From: Scytalidium lignicola
Taxonomy: Eukaryota; Ascomycota; Leotiomycetes
Reading direction: 5' to 3'
DNA: 64,000 nucleotides
NCBI GenBank assembly: GCA_002812745.2
Contig: NCSJ02000058.1
Location: forward strand, 102,650-166,649
Each line of letters starts with the position of its first letter. Position 1 is the stretch's first letter. Made by a program: the position numbers and the translations under genes. Positions 58,330 to 64,000 of this stretch are shown here, piece by piece. The notes under the pieces were generated by a model that saw only the letters and a program-made list of their open reading frames with translations, did no database searches and was not told the DNA's origin.

Positions 58330-58812
58330 CACATGATGCATAATAACGTCCATCCCTGCGTGGCGAAAAACCCACCGTGCCAAGAAAAATGATAGGTACT
58401 TTGACTTTAAGCCACTCAGACTCTGCGCACACATCGATATTTCCTATAGTTTCGTTTAAGTCATGTTCCATGGCCACTTCTAAATACATGATCCCTTCCA
58501 TCTAGAAAATTACTTTCGTATTGTCACGTTCACGCCTGATTTATGTAAAGCCTTTTTCTATAATATAATAGAATTTTTCTACCACGGCACCACCACCAAG
58601 TTTATACTACTGTTAGAACTTATTACAGGCCAATATCTGACTCTCAGAATCCTATAGCCATGCTAGGAAGTTAGTATCAGCCTTGGGGCTAGTGTCGTGC
58701 GCGAATTTATGCTAAGTCGCTACGCAGATTGGTACTGCAAAATATTGCTCTCGGCTACATCTGCCACTTTCTGATTTTCAAGCCTTAAGTATAGAGATCA
58801 CCTGTGGCATGT
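58330..58812 (-). repeat. Left arm of a diverged inverted repeat around the HET-NACHT-WD gene
   Basis: Matches 62268-62740 in inverted orientation along its whole length, with blocks such as TCTAGAAAATTAC, GGCCAATA/GGCCTATA and CTCGGCTA(C/T)AT(C/T)TGCCAC in the same order and spacing. The best part, 58345-58440, reads IDVCAESE and KVKVPIIFLGTVG then RRDGRYY on the minus strand, shared by the other arm. Confidence 0.7.
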
Positions 58813-59000
58813 GAAAAAGATCTTTTTGCCTTAGGGTCTCAAAATATTACATGCATGGCTATTCTAGAAGATGCTAGAAACCGAGTAGCAATTATCAACT
58901 ACTATAGAGGCATATGCTCCCCTTAACCCTCTATGAAATAGAGATATAAAGAAAAAGATAAATTATAATTAATGATAACTGATCTCTAGACTAGTTCGTA
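58813..59000. other. 3' flank of the HET-NACHT-WD gene
   Basis: AT-rich spacer between repeat arm and gene end; nothing else seen. Confidence 0.4.
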
Positions 59001-61898
59001 TTATATAAGCTTCAATCCTTCCTTAAATCCAAGAATAAACACTTTCCCCGATAAGTATCCTAAGGCAAGAATTTCGTTCCAAACAGCTGTAGAAGTTGGT
59101 GATCGGTAATCAGGAGGCAGCCAGAGAATATTTGTACCACCTTCCGCTATCCAATCCTTTGCCACAAGTAGAGTATTCACTGCTTGGCCTTCTGGCGAGA
59201 AGGCTACAGACCTGACCCGGCCCGAGTGGCCCTCGAGCGTCTGTAGTACAGCTCCTGTAGTAGTATCCCAGAGCCGGACCGTGGTATCGACAGAGCCTGA
59301 TACGATCTGTTTGCCGTCGGGCGAGAAGGCTACAGACCTGACCGAGCCCGAGTGGCCTTCGAGCGTCTGTAACACTGCACTCCAATCTGCTTGTACTTTC
59401 GGTTTTGTTTGAATCCAAGCTGGGATACACTTCTCGAATTGTTTTCGAATAATGCTCTTTTCCGGGGCAAAGACAAGGGCTGAACAGTATAGTTGGAGGG
59501 GTGTATGATCAATCACTGATCGGTTATATAAGACGAATCGCTTTGCATCATGTATAAACGCATATAAATCAGGACTTTTATTAGTCTAAGTCTTGATTAG
59601 CTAAAATATTCTAATAAGATTGTAAGATAATATAAAGAATTTTACTTTAAGTTTATTCTCAAGATTCTTAATCATGATTATACCACTTGACAGACCTCTT
59701 ATTAGGCTAAGTGCCTCAAGCCAATAAAGATAGCTTTGGCAAAGAAACTTATCGACTAAACCACCGTCCTTGAGGTCATTCCTAGTCTCCTCTGTAGCAT
59801 CACAGTTGAGCAGATGATCGACCCAGTAAAGGCAGGAGTACCGTGCTGCGGCTAGTGGATCTGGACTAGGCTGCTTGACTTGGTCAATAGAGAATCCAGG
59901 AGCGCCTAGACTATAGATATCACGTTGTAATGTCCTAGACATGATCTGTAGTGACCGCCAGAAGATAGTGTAGTGTACATCTTTTATTCCAGAAGGAAAA
60001 ATGGATGCGTCAGTGGATAAGAAGTCCTGTGCCGATTGATGGATGGTATAAACAATGTTATCTCGTATTGTTAAAAACGATCCACACATGTTGACTATCG
60101 TCTGAATAGACTTGTACGAGCTCGAAATATCGAACGGTAAACTGGACAGAACAGCGAGTTCTGCTAGATGGAGCGGACGATACGCAGTAGTAGCGGCTGA
60201 AAGAATGGCCCGGCAAAGTTCTGGCTTTCTCCGATCTAGTTGTTGAATTTGGTCTATCATTCGGCGATATAGATCCTCTAGACCTGCCGGTACTTCGTTT
60301 ATAACATCTAACACCTCGAAGCTCTCTGCTTTTTTAAGCTCCTGGACAACGAGAGCCACCCACAAAAATGTTCCGTTAGACTTTCGTTGCAATACATCAC
60401 GAACTTGATCTCGCAAAGAGATTTCATACTGTATTTTTGCCAGTTCAGAGATGCAATGATCGATGTATACATCGACAGCGCGGGATACCTGCTCTGCGTT
60501 CTCTTTCAGCTCCAGGCTCAACCTCGTCCGCAACCCATCAAGCCGTAGTCCTCGTTCGATGTCAGTCCTGTTGCGGCTAGAGACAATCCACTTGATAGAA
60601 GGGGATACAGACGAAGTCTGCACCATGAAGTCCAACAATTTCGGTAAGTCTGCTACGCATTCGTCGAGCGCATCGACGATTAAGTACGTGCTGTCTAAGC
60701 TCGGGTCTCGTAGGATGTTAGTGAAGATCCCGGACAAGGCAACCCAGGCATTCATATCCTCGAAGAGCGTTTTCCCGGCCTGGTCGTACTTTGCCCGTAC
60801 ATGGGAGATGAAAGATGGCTGTTGGTCGACAAGTAAATAGATCAGACCCCGCAGCACAGCCGTAGCGGAGTTGATCCTAGAGTCAGTGGCCTGGCAGAAG
60901 AAGTACGATAGAAAAACTGACTTGGCCATTGACCTCTCCAGCTCGTTGGTAATGCCGCAGAGCAACATCGTCTTACCCTTGCCAGGATCCGCCTTGATCC
61001 ATAGTAGCCGGCTTTGCTGGTTGTTGCGCCATTGTTGAAAGTCGGAATTTTCTAGGATCCAGCGGTATGAGCCCTCCAGTAAACCACCCTTAGTGTCCTC
61101 AATACGCTTCTTGTCATCGCGGGGATCGGTGAGGCGTAAGTCTTGGAGACATTTGTTAAGCTTGTCGATCTCCTCTTCGAGCCGTTTAAATGCAGTTGTC
61201 ATCCCTTCGCCATAACGAAGCGGTATATGGACGTCAAAAATGCCAAACAATGAGTACGCTTTGTCTTCTTCGAGTTTAGTCTCGCGGGGTTGAATCCATG
61301 AAAATCGCTCCTTATCGCTAAACTGCGACAAACGGGCTCCTTGAAGTGCCAACTTAGGGATGCCTGTGATCTCGTGGATTTGATGTTCTAGAGAACTCTT
61401 ATTACCAACTCGCTTGAATTCGCAAGAGAAGAAGTCGACCGAAGAAGGGGCAAGCAGCTCTTGGAGCGTCCAGCCCCGAGTAAACCACGTACATTTCCGG
61501 AAATCCGATTCCCACAGCTGCGGATTGTATTCATTGTTGCTGTCGAAGGTAGAAATGGACAGATCCGATAAGTAGACGTAGCATCGAGTCGCGTTGCAGT
61601 ACCAACGAAACATGGAGTTGATAGAGTGTGAGAGTTCGGCATAGTTTCTCTTGTTGATACAGCAAGTATCCACCCAGAAGTATTGTAGGCCATCCCGTTG
61701 TGCTTGTTCTCCACAGAACTGGATCTTCTCGTAGCCAGGCTTATCCTCGCCAGTGCCATTTATTATGTCCTCAAAGGTAACCTCCTCTATGTCCGCCCCC
61801 CATGTGTGTGAAAGAATTGCATATTCGGGAATGCCATCGCCATTTAGGTCCTCAGTCAGGCTAAGCCAGCCAGTGCTGTTGCGTTGTAGAAGACGCAT
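59001..61898 (-). CDS. HET-NACHT-WD40 NLR (HNWD, HET-E/HET-D-like) with a very short WD array
   Basis: Main exon 61898-about 59620 and a second exon from about 59570 to 59001. HET domain at about 25-150 (YAILSHTWG, FWVDTCCINKRNYAELSHSI, WFTRGWTLQELLAPSSVDFF, DKAYSLFGIFDVHIPLRYGE). NACHT from about 285: LLWIKADPGKGKTML (Walker A, 303-311), YLIVDALDECV (Walker B, about 404) and IKWIVSSRNR. After the intron come DLYAFIHDAKRFVLYNRS and FAPEKSIIRKQFEKCIPAW, a conserved linker before the WD repeats. There is one full WD unit (LQTLEGHSGSVRSVAFSPDG ... TVRLWDTTTG) and a second cut at FSPEGQ, joined to the usual end domain (ILWLPPDYR, GFKEGLKLI). HNWD proteins mediate heterokaryon incompatibility in Podospora. 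The visible donor (GTAAAA) does not match the acceptor phase, so the exact intron is uncertain. Confidence 0.85.
59205..59380 (-). repeat. WD40 tandem repeat, about 1.4 units of 126 bp
   Basis: One complete 42-codon WD unit and the first 27 or so codons of a second. The units are nearly identical over LQTLEGHSG(S/R)VRSVAFSP, as in arrays under concerted evolution. Confidence 0.8.
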
Positions 61899-62267
61899 TA
61901 GTAAGGATAGGTTTCAAGAAATCTCAAGAAATATAGCTTGCCGTGAATTCATCACAGAGTCAGCACGCAGATGGAGGTATTGGTCGAGTTGGATTGAAGT
62001 TTGAATGCAGGCTAAGTTCATGCAGCTGAACTACAGCCTCGTGACGTGGCATCGTTGTGCATTGCTGTTGTCCGCAAAGCTTGCAGATAGCTAGCAAGCT
62101 GCTGTAGGTGGTCATGATTGACTAAACTATTTGACATTCTGGGAGATTGAGCAATTTATTATTGTCGCTGATGGTTCTATCCTTCTGTAAACACAGGTAA
62201 TGTTATCTCCGTGGCCTTCGAACAAATATTTGGGGCCTAAGGCATAAAGATCACTCCCACGCTATCA
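61899..62267. other. Promoter of the HET-NACHT-WD gene
   Basis: No gene is seen. A GGCCTAAGGCATAAAG block at about 62234 resembles AGGCCTAAGGCTTAAAG at 58303. Confidence 0.4.
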
Positions 62268-62740
62268 GTTGATCTACATGCCTGAGGCTTTAATATTGGA
62301 AAGTGGCAAATATAGCCGAGCTAATATGTTGCAAGTACCAGTCCACGTAATGATCTTGTATGATTTTGTAAGCTACAGCAATTACAAGGCCAATAGCGAT
62401 TTTCTACCGTTGCTATCGCACTCTAAGGGCTGTATATAGGCCTTTTATAAGTTTTAATAGTGGTATAAGCTTAATAGTAGTGATGGGTCGAAGAAATCCT
62501 ATTACGCTACGAAAGGAAACCCTCTGCAAAACAGGCACGAACGCAACAATGCGAACGTAATTTTCTAGGGAGGAAGAGTCAAGACATTTGAGAGTGGCTG
62601 TAGAATACGAGTTACGGAGAAATAAAAGAAAGATTGACGTGTGTACAGAATCTGAACTACCCAAAGTCAAAGTACCTATCTTTTTTCTCGGCACGGTGGG
62701 TATCTCGCTACGCAGGGATGGACGTTATTCTTCCAATCAA
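62268..62740 (+). repeat. Right arm of the diverged inverted repeat
   Basis: Inverted counterpart of 58330-58812. The plus strand at 62630-62735 reads IDVCTESE, KVKVPIFFLGTVG and RRDGRYS, the same peptide pattern as the left arm. Arms are about 3.5 kb apart with the NLR gene between them. Confidence 0.7.
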
Positions 62741-63642
62741 CTCCGTAAGTTATGCAGATACAGTATAATGAATATTTAAAAAACCACTAATATTGTACTG
62801 TACTGTACTATACTCACAACAAAGTAAAAGAGAGGGATAATATCACCAAATAATTAATCAATTAGAGAAAAATTCGAGACGAATTAAAAAAGAGGACGAA
62901 ATATTTTTGTTGCACGTCGTAAAAAAAAAGGCCGCAAAAAGGCGCATACAACAGCAGTAAGACAGTGCTTATGCAGTATACCGTAGTGAGGCAATTTGAG
63001 TGCAAAATGAAGGATCGTCAATGCACTGTGTGGACTAATTATGACGAGGGATTTTCTATGTATTCTAGGTTGAAAGGCTGGAAATGGAGTTTTGGTGTTG
63101 TGGAGGTGGCGAGTCGGGGAAATGGTGGGAGGTTGGAATTGGGATCTCTGATTTGTTAACTTATAGTTAGGAGTAATATTGTATGATATTTTGTAAAATC
63201 TCCTAGCCTTCTTTATGATATGAGGTATAAATGAGAAAATAAGGAGTATTTTGATGTCGTGAAGTCTTGATATTCCCACCTTGTGATTTATGACTTCAAG
63301 TTGCATAAACTCATATGCATAAATACATCTGCTCGTAGCTGCTTAATCATGTGACACATATACACCTTGTAGAAGGTTCTGAAGAAAGTTCCTTTTGGTA
63401 TTAAGCTGCCCCGCCTTACAAAATGAACATTGAAATCCTCATAATAGTTAAAACTCCGCAATAATCACAGCTACTGCCTTTTATTTCAAAGCGGGGGTTC
63501 TTCAACCAAACAAAAATTGACAATTACCTGCCCCACACATCTAAATTACCCCTCGTTGCGGACGTCCCTCCCCGTTCTTCCCCCGCCATCATCCTGGTTT
63601 CAGGGATCATTATTTACTACCATCACCTACNAAAAAACAACA
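62741..63642. other. Gene-free region and promoter
   Basis: No supportable gene; 64- and 140-codon frames on opposite strands near 62884-63306 have no motif. A single N lies at 63631, just before six As and 12 bases before the next start codon. Confidence 0.4.
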
Positions 63643-64000
63643 ATGACATCAACATCCACGCCTGAGAGCACCACAACCACCACACAACAACAATCCCTCC
63701 CCCAATTCTCATCCTCATCCCAACAACCACAACAACAAACCCCCCTCCTTCCCCTCCCCTCTCCAAACGCAGACACAGAACCAGAACCAGAAAGCACTCC
63801 CTCAGTCCAACTCAACGGCCCAACAATCAAACTCGACCATCTCGGCCCAATGGTAATCCACCAGGACGGAACACTATCGCGGATCGCGAATTGGACGGAG
63901 ATGAGTGAGGCTGAGCGGAGGAATACAGTGAGGGTGCTGGGGAAGAGGAATCAGCTGCGACTTGCTGCTTTGAGGGGGGAGGGGGAGGATGAAGAGGTGA
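63643..64000 (+). CDS. Conserved small fungal protein, cut by the window end
   Basis: ATG at 63643 opens a frame through the window end (119 codons shown). The first 55 residues are Thr/Gln/Ser/Pro-rich low complexity. Then comes a block conserved in many ascomycetes: KLDHLGPMVIHQDGTLSRI, ANWTEMSEAERRNTVRVL and GKRNQLRLAAL. I know no established function for it; relatives are sometimes labelled as transcription factors without a DNA-binding domain in sight. The end is outside the window. Confidence 0.7.
   Translation, partial: MTSTSTPESTTTTTQQQSLPQFSSSSQQPQQQTPLLPLPSPNADTEPEPESTPSVQLNGPTIKLDHLGPMVIHQDGTLSRIANWTEMSEAERRNTVRVLGKRNQLRLAALRGEGEDEEV

Noticed and set aside
62884..63306. 140-codon minus-strand frame
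   Set aside because: Basic, aromatic low-information translation in a promoter region; no family features.
63627..63830. 67-codon minus-strand frame
   Set aside because: Antisense shadow of the Gln/Ser-rich start of the last gene, and it runs into an N.

Overview
This window is nuclear DNA of a filamentous ascomycete. Genes have short introns (about 50-100 bases) with GT-AG ends and TACTAAC-like branch points. The families are typical of filamentous fungi: Zn2Cys6 regulator, HET domain proteins, NACHT NLRs, Ser/Thr-rich wall proteins and a Tps2-type trehalose phosphatase. Protein style and the abundance of HET/NLR genes suggest Leotiomycetes (Helotiales), but that is an inference. No tRNA, rRNA or CRISPR was recognised. 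Exon boundaries were read by eye and checked for reading frame only.

Layout. 0-3.2 kb: trehalose-6-phosphate phosphatase. 5-7.2 kb: secreted Ser/Thr-rich protein with a CBM19-like Cys module. 7.6-9.2 kb: mercuric-reductase-like flavoprotein. 9.7-11.6 kb: second Ser/Thr-rich secreted protein. 12.9-14.5 kb: F-box-like protein. 15.5-16.4 kb: Rrt8/Lds-type EI24 membrane protein. 17 kb: decayed CE1 esterase. 18-19.7 kb: multi-pass membrane protein. 20.5-21.9 kb: COG5. 21.9-22.3 kb: a gene remnant with a TGG-to-TAG change. 23.7-25.3 kb: five-exon folylpolyglutamate-synthase-like gene.

From 25.8 to 40.4 kb lies an allorecognition/immune-type island: a HET protein, an MDR reductase, a C2-pseudokinase-ankyrin gene with an in-frame stop, a NACHT-ankyrin NLR apparently broken between NACHT and ankyrin parts, and a second HET protein. 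At 59-61.9 kb is a HET-NACHT-WD40 gene whose WD array has shrunk to about one and a half repeats. It sits between diverged inverted copies of a roughly 480 bp sequence. Several of these genes look damaged, as expected where NLR/HET genes turn over fast.

From 40.8 to 49.3 kb is a compact four-gene block in two divergent pairs: SDR / Zn2Cys6 regulator, then FAD monooxygenase / MFS transporter. It looks like a small catabolic or tailoring cluster. The SDR-regulator promoter holds a 19 bp direct repeat. 49.3-55.6 kb is mostly gene-poor, with a hairpin repeat also found in an intron at 32.8 kb. 55.65-57.68 kb encodes a Pho84-type phosphate transporter. The window ends inside a conserved small fungal protein.

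Five single Ns each sit directly before an A/T homopolymer, so small frame errors at such runs are possible.
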